NCBI RefSeq assembly: GCF_008641065.1
Contig: NZ_VTRS01000003.1
Span: 62,001 to 126,000 of the forward strand
Length of the DNA: 64,000 bases
Source: Rhabdaerophilum calidifontis
GTDB taxonomy: Bacteria; Pseudomonadota; Alphaproteobacteria; Rhizobiales; Beijerinckiaceae
Direction of reading: 5' to 3'
Of this stretch, positions 35,113 through 45,670 are shown piece after piece. Positions within the stretch are counted from its first letter, which is position 1; every line of letters begins with the position of its first letter. Made by a program: the position numbers and the translations under genes. The notes beneath the pieces were generated by a model. That model searched no databases, was not told the DNA's origin, and was given only the letters and a program-made list of their open reading frames with translations.

Positions 35113-35140
35113 GCGCCCCGCCATCGATCTGGCGGGGCGC
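35113..35140 (-). terminator. Strong GC hairpin after the PepSY gene
   Basis: GCGCCCCGCC (35113-35122) pairs perfectly with GGCGGGGCGC (35131-35140) around an 8-base loop, nine bases beyond the stop of the PepSY gene. No T-tract follows on the minus strand, so it may act as a transcript 3' end or insulator. Confidence 0.5.
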
Positions 35141-35148
35141 ATCTCGTG

Positions 35149-36525
35149 TCAAGCCGAACGCAGCGATCGGGCGCCAAGCCCGAGCAGTTCGAAGGCGACG
35201 AAGGCCAGCATCGAGAGGCCAACCATCGGGAAGAAGGCGCCGGCGATCACCGCAAGAACCAGCAGGCCCTTGGGCATCGACGCATTCTTCGGCAGGCCGG
35301 GCGCGCCGAGCGTGCCGGCGGGACGGCGCTTCCACCACATCACGAGGCCGGAGATCGTCAGCAGGACCATGCCCGCCAGCGAAGCGAGCAGGACGAGCTG
35401 GTTTGCGAGGCCGAACGCCTGACCCATATGGATGCTGATGCCCCATTCCGCCATGCGGCCGAAAAAGCCGAGATCCTGGAGCCCCATGTCGAACAGCACC
35501 TTGCCGCTATACTGGTCGAGATGGATGACGCGCTCCCTGGTGATATCGTTGGGGTAGACGGAAGCGGTGAACACGCCATCCGGCTTGGTCGGGATGTTGA
35601 TCGCGTAGCCGGGCGCGATTCCAAGCTCGGTTACGGTCCTGACGACATCGTCGAGCTTCGCCGGCACCCCGGCGGCTGTTTTCGATAGCGGCACCGGCTG
35701 GTTCTCGATGATCCAGGGGGCGCGGTCCACCGCATCCTTCAGCGGGATGGTGGAGACCGGGTATTTGTCCCAATAGCCATCGGGCATTCCCATCCCCACG
35801 GCATAGGAGAAGGCATAGAACTTCTTGCCCCAATAGCCCGACCACGGCAGGCCGGTCATCGCCAGGAAGACGATGAAGAGGCTGACGAAAATCCCGGTCA
35901 CGGCATGAAGATCGCGCCAGAATACGCGCTTGCCCGGCTCGCCGCGAACGCTGAACACACCGCCCTTCTGCCCGCGCGGCCACCACAGGTAAATGCCCGA
36001 AGCGGCCATCAGGATCATCCAGCCGGCGACGCCCTCGATGATGCGTTCAGCCCACCAATCGACATATTTCAGGCTGTGAAGCTTGCGCACCACATACATG
36101 AAGGGCGATCCGGCATGACCGGCATCCCATAGACGACCGAGCACCGTGCCGGAATAGGGGTCGACATAGAGCGTGTTCCTCACGCCATCCGAGCCGGCGA
36201 TCTTGACTTCCGCCGACCTGTCCGGCGCCGCGGGGGGCACATATCCCCGCAGGGTGCCGGGATAGGCTTCAAGTGCCTTTGCGACGAGTTCCGACGGCGC
36301 CTTCTGCGCAACGCTCTGAGGTGCGACGATGCGCAGATCGGCATGGAGGCGATCGTTGATCTCGGCCTTGAACAGGTAGATCGCGCCGGTGACGAGGATC
36401 AGCAGGACGAAGGGCAGGATGATGAGCCCGACGAAGAAGTGCCAGCGCCACAGGGCGCGATAGATCAGGCCCGCGCGTGCGGGCGCAGCGTCCGCGACGG
36501 ACGCCGAGGCGGTGATATCGGACAT
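35149..36525 (-). CDS. PepSY-associated TM protein (PiuB-like, iron-related)
   Basis: Inner-membrane protein of 458 residues: a first membrane segment after the WRWHFFVGLIILPFVLLILVTG motif (about 27-50), a large periplasmic PepSY region, a second group of segments near 160-220 (VAGWMILMAASGIYLWWPRG), and two near the C-terminus. The W-R-W-H-F and YLWWPRG motifs define this family, often encoded with siderophore receptors as a ferric-siderophore reductase. It follows the DUF2946-like gene by 69 bases. No TonB receptor is in the window next to it. Confidence 0.85.
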   Translation of the reverse strand: MSDITASASVADAAPARAGLIYRALWRWHFFVGLIILPFVLLILVTGAIYLFKAEINDRLHADLRIVAPQSVAQKAPSELVAKALEAYPGTLRGYVPPAAPDRSAEVKIAGSDGVRNTLYVDPYSGTVLGRLWDAGHAGSPFMYVVRKLHSLKYVDWWAERIIEGVAGWMILMAASGIYLWWPRGQKGGVFSVRGEPGKRVFWRDLHAVTGIFVSLFIVFLAMTGLPWSGYWGKKFYAFSYAVGMGMPDGYWDKYPVSTIPLKDAVDRAPWIIENQPVPLSKTAAGVPAKLDDVVRTVTELGIAPGYAINIPTKPDGVFTASVYPNDITRERVIHLDQYSGKVLFDMGLQDLGFFGRMAEWGISIHMGQAFGLANQLVLLASLAGMVLLTISGLVMWWKRRPAGTLGAPGLPKNASMPKGLLVLAVIAGAFFPMVGLSMLAFVAFELLGLGARSLRSA

Positions 36526-36594
36526 GGATTCTCTCCAGAAACAAGATGCGGCAACGCTTCCGCGCGGTTCGCGCGGAGGGCGAGGAACGACCGG

Positions 36595-37008
36595 TCAGAC
36601 TTGGAGAGGGGGAGGGCCGCGCGCGGGGTTGGAGCGGGCGACGCGCGGTTCGGTGGAGAGGGCTGGCTCGTCGATCGCGAAGATCGCGATCCGGAATGGC
36701 CGTGCCCCCCAGGCGGCGACGAAGCCTCGCAGGGGCTGGTCGAGAGCGGCCGGCATGCTGGCGCAAGCCCAGCCGCAGCAATTGCCCGCCGGGCTGTCCG
36801 GCTTTTCCGGCGTGCGAGGCGCCGCGTCGGAGGGTTTCATGCCATCGGACGTGCAGAGCACGAACGGGATATCGAGCCCGGTCGTCATGCGCGCCGGGTG
36901 GTTCGACCCCGCGATCGCACCGCCCAGCGCCTGAAGGAAGATGACATAGGCCGTCACCGCGCCGATCATGGCGCGTGCGAAACCCGTGCTTCTCCCTCCA
37001 GAGGCCAT
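36595..37008 (-). CDS. DUF2946-like small protein
   Basis: Secreted or membrane-anchored protein of 137 residues with one hydrophobic N-terminal segment (about 13-33), a PFVLCTSDGMK region, a GNCCGWACAS cysteine cluster and a C-terminal ARGPP motif. The last two are typical of DUF2946 proteins, found near copper or iron uptake genes. Function is unknown. It is the first gene of a pair with the PepSY protein. Confidence 0.6.
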   Translation of the reverse strand: MASGGRSTGFARAMIGAVTAYVIFLQALGGAIAGSNHPARMTTGLDIPFVLCTSDGMKPSDAAPRTPEKPDSPAGNCCGWACASMPAALDQPLRGFVAAWGARPFRIAIFAIDEPALSTEPRVARSNPARGPPPLQV

Positions 37009-37076
37009 GACCGATTGTTAGGCCAAAGCCATGAAGGCGACAAGGCGCAGAGCCGGCGCGGTTGCCGAGCCTCGCA

Positions 37077-38627
37077 TCACTCCCATTCGATCGTGCCGGG
37101 CGGTTTCGAGGTCACGTCATAGACCACGCGGTTGATACCCTTGACCTCGTTGATGATCCGCGTCGCGGCGCGGCCGAGGAAGGCCATGTCGAAGGGAAAG
37201 AAATCCGCCGTCATGCCGTCGGTCGAGGTCACCGCGCGCAGCGCGCAGACATGGTCATAAGTGCGGTAATCGCCCATCACGCCCACGGTGCGCACCGGCA
37301 GCAGCACCGCGAAAGCCTGCCAGATCGCGTCGTAGAGCCCGGCCTTGCGGATCTCGTCGAGATAGATCGCATCCGCCTCGCGCAGGATGTCGAGCTTCTC
37401 GCGCGTGATCTCGCCCGGAATGCGGATCGCAAGGCCGGGGCCGGGGAAGGGGTGGCGGCCGACGAAACGCTCCGGCAGCCCGAGTTCGCGGCCGAGCGCC
37501 CGCACCTCGTCCTTGAACAATTCGCGCAAGGGCTCGACGAGCGTCATGTTCATCCGCTCCGGCAGCCCACCGACATTGTGGTGGCTCTTGATCGTCACGG
37601 AAGGCCCGCCGGAGAAGGAGACGCTCTCGATCACATCCGGATAGAGCGTGCCCTGGGCGAGGAATGCCGCGCCGCCAACCTTGCGCGCCTCCGCCTCGAA
37701 CACATCGATGAACAGCTTCCCGATCGTCTTGCGCTTTGCCTCGGGATCGGAGACCCCGGAAAGCGAATTCAGGAAAAGTTCCGACGCATCAACGTGAACA
37801 AGCGGAATATTGTAATGCCCTTTGAAGAGCGAGACGACCTCTTCCGCCTCGCCCTTGCGCATCAGCCCGTGATCGACGAAGACGCAGGTCAGCTGATCGC
37901 CGATCGCCTCGTGGATCAGCACCGCCGCGACCGAGGAATCCACTCCGCCGGAGAGCCCGCAGATCACCCGGCCGGTGCCGACCTGGGCGCGGATCTTCGC
38001 GATCATCTCCTCGCGATAGGCCGACATGGTCCAGTCGGATTTCAGCCCCGCGATTCGGTGGACGAAATTCGCGATCAGCCGGCCGCCATCCGGCGTATGC
38101 ACCACCTCGGGATGGAACATCGTGGTGTAGATGCGCCGTGCCTCGTCGGTAGCGATCGCGAAGGGGGCGTTTTCGCTGGTCGCCTTGACGGAGAACCCGT
38201 CCGGCAGCCGCGTCACCCGATCCCCATGGCTCATCCAGACCGGATAGCGCCCGCCGACCTCCCAGATCCCCTCGAACAGCGCCGAGGGCGCGCGGACCTC
38301 GATATCGGCGCGGCCGAATTCCGCCGCATGCCCGCCCTCGACTGCGCCGCCGAGCTGCACGGCCGCCGTCTGCTGGCCGTAGCAGATCGCGAGGATCGGC
38401 AGGCCGGAATCGAACACCATTTGCGGCGCGCGCGGGCTGCCGTCGCGCGTGACGCTGTCCGGCCCGCCGGAAAGGATGATCCCGCGTGGCCGCAGCCGGA
38501 GGAAGGCGGCTTCCGCGTTCTGGTAGGGGTGGATCTCGCAATAGACGCCGGTCTCGCGCACGCGGCGCGCGATGAGCTGCGTCACCTGGGAGCCGAAATC
38601 GATGATGAGGATCGCGTCGTGATGCAT
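37077..38627 (-). CDS. guaA: GMP synthase (glutamine-hydrolysing)
   Basis: Amidotransferase of 516 residues converting XMP to GMP. The class I glutaminase domain has ILAICYGQQ (nucleophile Cys82) and FHPEV; the ATP pyrophosphatase domain has [10 protein letters not shown] near 223; the dimerisation domain ends in TIEWE as usual. The start [14 protein letters not shown] at 38627 excludes a long upstream frame. It lies seven bases after rsmB on the same strand. Confidence 0.96.
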   Translation of the reverse strand: MHHDAILIIDFGSQVTQLIARRVRETGVYCEIHPYQNAEAAFLRLRPRGIILSGGPDSVTRDGSPRAPQMVFDSGLPILAICYGQQTAAVQLGGAVEGGHAAEFGRADIEVRAPSALFEGIWEVGGRYPVWMSHGDRVTRLPDGFSVKATSENAPFAIATDEARRIYTTMFHPEVVHTPDGGRLIANFVHRIAGLKSDWTMSAYREEMIAKIRAQVGTGRVICGLSGGVDSSVAAVLIHEAIGDQLTCVFVDHGLMRKGEAEEVVSLFKGHYNIPLVHVDASELFLNSLSGVSDPEAKRKTIGKLFIDVFEAEARKVGGAAFLAQGTLYPDVIESVSFSGGPSVTIKSHHNVGGLPERMNMTLVEPLRELFKDEVRALGRELGLPERFVGRHPFPGPGLAIRIPGEITREKLDILREADAIYLDEIRKAGLYDAIWQAFAVLLPVRTVGVMGDYRTYDHVCALRAVTSTDGMTADFFPFDMAFLGRAATRIINEVKGINRVVYDVTSKPPGTIEWE

Positions 38628-38634
38628 CTTCCGG

Positions 38635-39942
38635 TCAAGCCTTGCGGGTGAGGGCGGCGACGAAAAAGCCGTCGGTGCCGGTGCGGAGGGGGGAGAGGAG
38701 AAGGCCGAGCCCGCGCGGCTCGGCATGGACGGCAAGCGGCGCGAGGCCCGCCGCCGCGGCATTGGCGGCCGGCGGAACAACCGCGAAATCGGGATGGGCG
38801 GCCAGGAAATCCGCAATCTGCGCGCCGTTCTCGGCGTCGAACAGCGAGCAGGTGACATAAACGAGGCGCCCGCCCGGCTTCACATGGTGCCGGGCCAGAT
38901 CGAGCACCGCGCGCTGCTCGCTGCGCCGCAGATCGAGGCTTGCGGGCCGGATGCGCCATTTCGCATCCGGATGCCGCCGCCAGGTGCCGCTGCCGGTGCA
39001 GGGCGCGTCGACCAGCACGAGATCCATCCGCCCGGCCAGATCGTCGAGCGGCATCACGCCGGCGCGCGGGGTGCGGATCTGGGCGTTGCGCACGCCGGCC
39101 CGGCTCAGCCGCTCATGGATGGGCGCGAGGCGGCGGGCATCGCCGTCGGTCGCGAAGATCTGGCCCTTGTTGTTCATCTCGGCGGCGAGCGCCAGCGTCT
39201 TGCCGCCGCCGCCAGCGCAGAGATCGAGCACCTGCATGCCCGGCCGCGCCCCGGCAAGCAGGCTCGCGAGCTGGCTGCCCTCGTCCTGGACCTCGACCGC
39301 GCCCTTGAGGAAGGCCGGCTCGGATTGGACATGCGGCACCCGGCCCTCGGCATTGGGCGCGATCCTGAGCCCGAGCGGCGAAAGCGGGGTCGGTTCCGGC
39401 GCGAGATGGCCGAGCGCCTTCAGCGCCTCCGGCCGGATGATCTTCAGCGCATTGCAGCGCAGGTCGAGTGGCGCCCGCGCCGCCAGCGCCGCCGCCTCGG
39501 CGATGCGATCGCCGCCGAAACTCGCGGCGAGTTCGCCGTCGAGCCAGGCCGGATAATCTCCCGCCACATCGGGCGGCGCCCCGGCGAGATCGGCCGCGGC
39601 CAGCGCCGCCCGCTCGCCGGCCTCGAGCGGCGCCGGCGCGAAGCGCGCGCCGGAACACAGGGCGGCGATCGCCTCGACATCGAGGCCGCGGAGCCGCGCG
39701 AGCATGCCGAGGACGACCGCGCGCGCCGGCACCTCCGCCTCGCGCGCGCCCATCAGCCAGGCAGCGGAGGCCTTGACCCGCAGCGCATCGTGCACGAGAT
39801 TGCCGACCGCGTTGCGGTCACCCGAACCGGCATAGCGGTTGGCGGCGCCCCAATCCTTCAACGCATGGGCAAGCGGGCGCTTCTGGCGCAGGATCGTGTC
39901 GACGAGATCGATGGCGGCCGAAAGGCGGGCTTCGGGGGTCAT
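38635..39942 (-). CDS. rsmB: 16S rRNA (cytosine-C5)-methyltransferase, RsmB/NOL1/NOP2/Sun family
   Basis: Protein of 435 residues. An N-terminal NusB-like/RNA-binding part (1-150) is followed by the SAM-dependent domain with [10 protein letters not shown] (240-248), [14 protein letters not shown] (Cys315) and YVTCSLF (catalytic Cys365). It methylates C5 of a cytosine in 16S rRNA (C967 in E. coli) through a covalent cysteine adduct. Which m5C methyltransferase it is rests on domain layout, so the RsmB name is likely but not certain. Confidence 0.85.
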   Translation of the reverse strand: MTPEARLSAAIDLVDTILRQKRPLAHALKDWGAANRYAGSGDRNAVGNLVHDALRVKASAAWLMGAREAEVPARAVVLGMLARLRGLDVEAIAALCSGARFAPAPLEAGERAALAAADLAGAPPDVAGDYPAWLDGELAASFGGDRIAEAAALAARAPLDLRCNALKIIRPEALKALGHLAPEPTPLSPLGLRIAPNAEGRVPHVQSEPAFLKGAVEVQDEGSQLASLLAGARPGMQVLDLCAGGGGKTLALAAEMNNKGQIFATDGDARRLAPIHERLSRAGVRNAQIRTPRAGVMPLDDLAGRMDLVLVDAPCTGSGTWRRHPDAKWRIRPASLDLRRSEQRAVLDLARHHVKPGGRLVYVTCSLFDAENGAQIADFLAAHPDFAVVPPAANAAAAGLAPLAVHAEPRGLGLLLSPLRTGTDGFFVAALTRKA

Positions 39943-40013
39943 GGTCCGGCTTGGCGTGAAGCCCGCGCCGCTGTCAAGCGGTCGCGCGGGGAGGGCGTGG
40001 AAATCCGCATGCC

Positions 40014-40062
40014 GCGATCATGATGCCGGACGGTTTCCGCGCGGCGATCATGGTTCCAGACG
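40014..40062 (+). repeat. Two 19-bp imperfect direct repeats, 30 bases apart
   Basis: The 19 bases at 40014-40032 recur at 40044-40062 with 16 identities; both begin GCGATCATG. The offset is 30 bases, close to three helical turns. They lie in the 273-base intergenic region between rsmB and the lipoprotein gene (39943-40215), which otherwise shows no feature. They may be a regulator binding site. Confidence 0.5.
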
Positions 40063-40215
40063 CCGCCGCGCGCGGCGGCTTTCCCGCAACAGCGTGGCAT
40101 TTTTGCTGCCGCGCGGCCGGGGAGACGGGCCTCGCCACGGTTTCGCCACAATTCGGCGGGACGCCGTCCACGCCGGCTCCGCGCGTGCGGCCGCCCATTT
40201 CCAGGAGATTTCAGG

Positions 40216-40374
40216 ATGTCGAAGATCGTTCGTGGCGCCCTTGCCGCCGCCCTGCTCGTCGCGGTTGCGGCCTGCTCGACCACCCCGCCGGCCGGCGATC
40301 CGGGCGCGGCGCCCGCGCGCAAGCTCGACGCCAAGACCCAGCTCGAATGCGGCAGCAAGCGCGGCTGCCGCTAA
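40216..40374 (+). CDS. Small putative lipoprotein
   Basis: Fifty-two residues: basic start MSKIVRG, hydrophobic stretch AALLVAVAAC with a lipobox-like cysteine at position 20, then a Pro/Ala-rich segment and a short C-terminus with two cysteines (LECGSKRGCR). An AGGAG lies upstream of the ATG at 40216, and a strong terminator follows 27 bases after the stop, so it forms its own transcription unit. No family is recognised. Confidence 0.75.
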   Translation: MSKIVRGALAAALLVAVAACSTTPPAGDPGAAPARKLDAKTQLECGSKRGCR

Positions 40375-40400
40375 CGCGGCGCCGATAACACGCGATGTGC

Positions 40401-40427
40401 GGGCCCGCATTGTGCGGGCCCTTTTTT
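40401..40427 (+). terminator. Intrinsic terminator after the lipoprotein gene
   Basis: A 9-bp GC stem (GGGCCCGCA at 40401-40409 with TGCGGGCCC at 40413-40421), a TTG loop and six T residues. This is the clearest intrinsic terminator in the window. Confidence 0.93.
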
Positions 40428-40507
40428 GTGCGATCCTGCACCCCGAATCTGGTGCTGTCGCCCCTGCGGATCACGGGCGCCACGGCCGAACACGAGGGGG
40501 ACTGATC

Positions 40508-41395
40508 GTGGTCTTTATCCGTAAGCCGTCGCCCTTGCCGAGCGCGCTCGATTACGTGCCGCCGAACAGCGTGCCCTACAAGGTCAGGAACAGCGATTCT
40601 TGGTGGACGCTGGCCAAGACGGAAAACGCCCGGCAGGCCAAATTGGCGGCGCGGGACCTCTGCCAGTTCAACTTCCTGACAAGCCGCCCGGTCGAGGTGA
40701 ATTGGTACTTGAGGGAAAAAGTCGGCTGCCGGCGCACGACCCATGACGGCAAGAACTACATGTTCTCCGGCGCGGACCAGCCCGGCATCATCTACCTGCC
40801 GAAAATCGGCCTGCCGCCGTCGCCAACGGCACCAGGACCTGATCTCGAGGTCAGGGCGAATTCCTGGATCGGGATCGGCATCAAGGGCGGCGGGCACGCG
40901 CTGATCTGGGGCACGGACACGCTGCTGGGCACGGTCTGGTCAATGGACACGACCTTCCGCAATTTCGACCTGATGGGCGAGACGACACGCTGGGGGCCCG
41001 GCCTGGGCGCCGGCACCAATGTTGCCATCATCTATATGACTGGCGTCAAGGAGCCACAGGATATCAGCGGCCTAAAAACCGAAGGGTGGGACATCAACTT
41101 CTCGGTCGGCGAACGCCTCGGAGATCTGACAAAAGCCGGCAAGCTTGCCAAGCTCAAGCCGGTCATCGAACCGATCATCAAGCTTGGCGCAAAATCGCCA
41201 GAGGCACTCAAGGCCCTCATCAAGGCCCATCCTGACAAATGGGTCGAGGCATTCAAGCAGAGCAAGACGGCGCTTGAGGCTGCCGGCGTGAACCTCAACG
41301 GCCCGCCAAACGTGGTTGTCGTCGACGTGCCCCTGGCCGGAGTGGGGCTCGAGGTCTCCGGCTTTGTGACCGTGACCAAGTTCAGGCTCTGGTAG
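40508..41395 (+). CDS. Unrecognised protein with LysM-like N-terminal domain
   Basis: Protein of 295 residues from a GTG at 40508 with GAGGGGGA eight bases upstream. Residues 22-100 resemble a variant LysM-type domain: YKVRNSDSWWTLAK, LCQFNFLTS, EVNWYLREKVGC, DGKNYMFSGAD and PGIIYLP. The second half has two glycine-rich hydrophobic stretches (about 118-145 and 266-295) around a Lys-rich helical part. There is no signal peptide. Codon use is less GC-rich than its neighbours, and it stands alone between a terminator and the convergent guaB. A surface, secreted or contact-dependent role is possible but not shown. Confidence 0.65.
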   Translation: MVFIRKPSPLPSALDYVPPNSVPYKVRNSDSWWTLAKTENARQAKLAARDLCQFNFLTSRPVEVNWYLREKVGCRRTTHDGKNYMFSGADQPGIIYLPKIGLPPSPTAPGPDLEVRANSWIGIGIKGGGHALIWGTDTLLGTVWSMDTTFRNFDLMGETTRWGPGLGAGTNVAIIYMTGVKEPQDISGLKTEGWDINFSVGERLGDLTKAGKLAKLKPVIEPIIKLGAKSPEALKALIKAHPDKWVEAFKQSKTALEAAGVNLNGPPNVVVVDVPLAGVGLEVSGFVTVTKFRLW

Positions 41396-41407
41396 AGGCA
41401 AGCCCCG

Positions 41408-43009
<1,602 letters not shown>

Positions 43010-43040
43010 CTAACACGGCTCGCCCGGCAAAGGGAAGCGA

Positions 43041-44294
43041 TTACTGCCGCAGGAAGGTGGAAATCCGGATCCTGCGCGCGAGGAGCCGCCGATCCGCGGT
43101 CGGCATGCAGCCCGAAGCGCGGGTCTCGGCGAAGACGAGCAGCGCCGCATCGCCGATATCCTCGAAATTGCGGCTTTCCGCCGCCTCGTCGATCAGCACC
43201 GGATAATTGCGCAGCACCGCCGCGCCGCAGGGGGAATCGTAATAGCTTTTCGTCTCCAGCACGAGGACCGGCGCGCTCCAGACGAGAAGATCGCGCGACG
43301 CGGCGAGATAGAAGCCCGAATCCGGATGGCGCTCGCCGGGCAGGGCCGGCATGCCGGCCGCCGCCTGATAGATCGCGAGATAGGCGCCGCTTTCCCGGTG
43401 CCGGACGATCGCTCCGACCGGAGCCGGGAAGGGCGGCAGCACCCGGCATGCGCCGCCGCCGGCGTCGCCGCCCGGGGCATCGGGGCCGGGAAAACGCGCG
43501 CCGAACCCGGCGCCGTCGAAGGCCGCCCAGACCCCGGTCTCCAACGGTCCGGCATCGGGCCGGCGCGTGCGGAACAGGCAGGCGCCCGCCGGCTGCGCCA
43601 CACCGCGCCCCGCCGCCGCGTCCCAGCCGGTGGTCGCGATCAGCGCGAAGAGATGCCCGTCCCGGCCGATGATGTTCGAGGGGTTGAAGAAGCCGCGATG
43701 CCGCCCCTGGTCCTGTTCCTGCCCGAAGGGCGTCGCGGCGACGGGCACGGCGCCCTTGCGGAACCGCCGCCCGCCATCCGTCGAAAGCGCCGGCAGGATG
43801 CTGTTCCACCAGCAGGGCAGGTATTCGGTGAAGCGGCAGCGACCGGGATGCCGGTGCGCCTGGAATTCATGATGGATCAGGCCATGGATCACGCGTCCGT
43901 CGCCGGTCCAGGTCGCGGCGAGCCAGGCGCGGTCGTCATGGGCGGCGGGGTCCGGATTGCCGGCGCCGCGATAGACCACCGCGCATTCCGGCCGCAGGGT
44001 GAGGATCGAGGCGCCGGAAAGGCGCCGGTTCTCGTAATGCAGCGCAAAGGCATGGACGCGGCCATCGACGCCGCGGAAGGCGCGCAGCGGCATGTCCGGC
44101 ACGTCATGGCCGTCGCAGGCATCGCCGCGCCCCGGATCGAAGATCGTGATCTCCGGCCCGACCGGCACCGCCACGAAACCCGTTTCCGCCGCCTGTGCCG
44201 GAACGGCGCAGGCCAGCACGAACAGGGCGCAAAGCCAGGGTTTCCCGCTTGCGAAACCGGTGCCGTTGCGCTTCAACTCGGGACGTTCCGCCAT
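43041..44294 (-). CDS. Secreted protein of probable beta-propeller fold, function unknown
   Basis: Exported protein of 417 residues with a signal peptide near residues 19-36 (WLCALFVLACAVPAQA). The mature part has repeated blade-like segments: DDRAWLAATWTGDGRVIHGLIHHEFQAH, SILPALSTDGG, FFNPSNIIGRDGHLFALIATTGW, and YLAASRDLLVWSAPVLV. These resemble sialidase/GH43-type propellers, but no catalytic set is clear. Several cysteines suggest disulfides. The start is uncertain between adjacent ATGs at 44297 and 44294. Confidence 0.65.
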   Translation of the reverse strand: MAERPELKRNGTGFASGKPWLCALFVLACAVPAQAAETGFVAVPVGPEITIFDPGRGDACDGHDVPDMPLRAFRGVDGRVHAFALHYENRRLSGASILTLRPECAVVYRGAGNPDPAAHDDRAWLAATWTGDGRVIHGLIHHEFQAHRHPGRCRFTEYLPCWWNSILPALSTDGGRRFRKGAVPVAATPFGQEQDQGRHRGFFNPSNIIGRDGHLFALIATTGWDAAAGRGVAQPAGACLFRTRRPDAGPLETGVWAAFDGAGFGARFPGPDAPGGDAGGGACRVLPPFPAPVGAIVRHRESGAYLAIYQAAAGMPALPGERHPDSGFYLAASRDLLVWSAPVLVLETKSYYDSPCGAAVLRNYPVLIDEAAESRNFEDIGDAALLVFAETRASGCMPTADRRLLARRIRISTFLRQ

Positions 44295-44352
44295 CATCGC
44301 CGGTCGCGGGGCAAGATCGGCGCCGCTGTTCGACCCCTCGCAGGAGAAACCC

Positions 44353-44949
44353 ATGGCGACGCTCGCGCCGCTCGTTCTCGGACTTGTAATCTTCCTCGGC
44401 GGCCATGTCGTGACGCGGCTGCCCGGCATGCGCAGCCGGCTGGTGGCGCGGTTCGGTGAGGGGGTCTATCGCGGGCTCTATTCGCTGGTGGCGCTGATGG
44501 GGCTGGCGCTGATCGTGCACGGCTTCGCCGCCTATCGCGCCGGCGGCTATATCCCGGTCTGGGAGCCGCCGCGCGGCATGGCGCATCTGGCGATTCCGCT
44601 GGTCTGGCTCGCCTTCATCCTGCTCGCCGCGACCTATCTGCCCGGCCGCATCCAGGCGCGGGCGAAGCATCCGATGCTCGCGGCGATCAAGATCTGGGCC
44701 TTCGCGCATCTGCTCGCCAACGGCGATCTCGGCTCGATCCTGCTGTTCGGCAGCTTCCTCGCCTGGGCTGTCTGGGCGCGGATCACGCTGAAGCGCGCCG
44801 GCACCGGCGAGATCGTCCCCGGTGCTGCAACGATTACGCCCGGCGCGCGCAACGATTTCCTCGCCGTGGCGATCGGCAGCGCCGCGACGGCGGCCTTCGT
44901 GTTCGGCCTGCACCAGGTGCTGATTGGGGTGGCGATCCTGCCGCTTTGA
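44353..44949 (+). CDS. nnrU: NnrU family membrane protein
   Basis: Membrane protein of 198 residues with about six hydrophobic segments and the family pattern GLVIFLGGHV near the start, VYRGLYSLVALMGLALIVHG, and KIWAFAHLLANGDLGSILLFGSFLAWAV. NnrU was named from nitrite/nitric oxide respiration in Rhodobacter, but homologues occur without denitrification genes, as here. ATG at 44353 follows CAGGAG. Confidence 0.87.
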   Translation: MATLAPLVLGLVIFLGGHVVTRLPGMRSRLVARFGEGVYRGLYSLVALMGLALIVHGFAAYRAGGYIPVWEPPRGMAHLAIPLVWLAFILLAATYLPGRIQARAKHPMLAAIKIWAFAHLLANGDLGSILLFGSFLAWAVWARITLKRAGTGEIVPGAATITPGARNDFLAVAIGSAATAAFVFGLHQVLIGVAILPL

Positions 44950-44996
44950 GGGTAAACGGGCGGGCTTGACCGGTTCCTTCGCCGCATGAGGCTCTG

Positions 44997-45668
44997 ATGT
45001 CGGATATTTTCCGCGAGGTGGACGAGGAAGTCCGCCGCGATAAGGCGCTCGAATACTGGAAGCGCCATGGCGCCAAATTCGCGCTGGCGGCGCTCGCCAT
45101 CGTCGCCGCCGTCGCAGGCTGGCGCGTCTACGACACCTACACCTTCGAGGAGCGCGCGGCGCGCGGCGCGCGGTTCGAGAGCGCCATCGCCGAGATCGCC
45201 GCCGGCCGGGCGGAGGGCAACGCGGGGCTGACCGCACTTGCCGGCGAGCGGGACGGCAGCTATCCGGCGCTGGCCCGGTTCCGCCTCGCGGGTGAACTCG
45301 CGGCCTCGGCCCGGGACGAGGCCGCGCGCGCCAATGCCGTCTCGGCCTTCGACGCACTCGCCGCCGATGCGGCTCTGCCGGCTCTCTGGCGCGAACTGGC
45401 GAAGCTTCGCGCCGCGTTCATCCTGGTCGATCACGGCGATTTCGCCGAGGTCGAGCGGCGGCTCGCGCCGATGAGCGCCCCCGGCCAGCCCTTCCGGCAT
45501 TCCGCGCGCGAGGGCATCGCGCTCGCAGCCTACCGCACCGGCCAGGCCGACAAGGCGCTCGACGCGCTCCAGGCGATCATCCTCGACAGCGAGGCCCCCG
45601 CCGCGCTGCGCCAGCGTGCGGAATTGCTGCTCGCCGTGGTGCGCGCCGGCGGCGCGCCGAAATCCTGA
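44997..45668 (+). CDS. YfgM-like TPR membrane protein
   Basis: Single-span inner-membrane protein of 223 residues: cytoplasmic [23 protein letters not shown], a membrane segment at about 27-43, then a periplasmic helical region with weak TPR-like repeats. The N-terminal motif and the position directly before der match E. coli YfgM, an ancillary SecYEG and PpiD partner. The bamB gene usually found between them is absent. It ends two bases before der. Confidence 0.8.
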   Translation: MSDIFREVDEEVRRDKALEYWKRHGAKFALAALAIVAAVAGWRVYDTYTFEERAARGARFESAIAEIAAGRAEGNAGLTALAGERDGSYPALARFRLAGELAASARDEAARANAVSAFDALAADAALPALWRELAKLRAAFILVDHGDFAEVERRLAPMSAPGQPFRHSAREGIALAAYRTGQADKALDALQAIILDSEAPAALRQRAELLLAVVRAGGAPKS

Positions 45669-45670
45669 CA

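Noticed and set aside
40375-41407. Possible prophage or integrated element around the LysM-like gene
   Set aside because: No integrase, tRNA, flanking direct repeats or other phage gene; only a single gene of differing composition.
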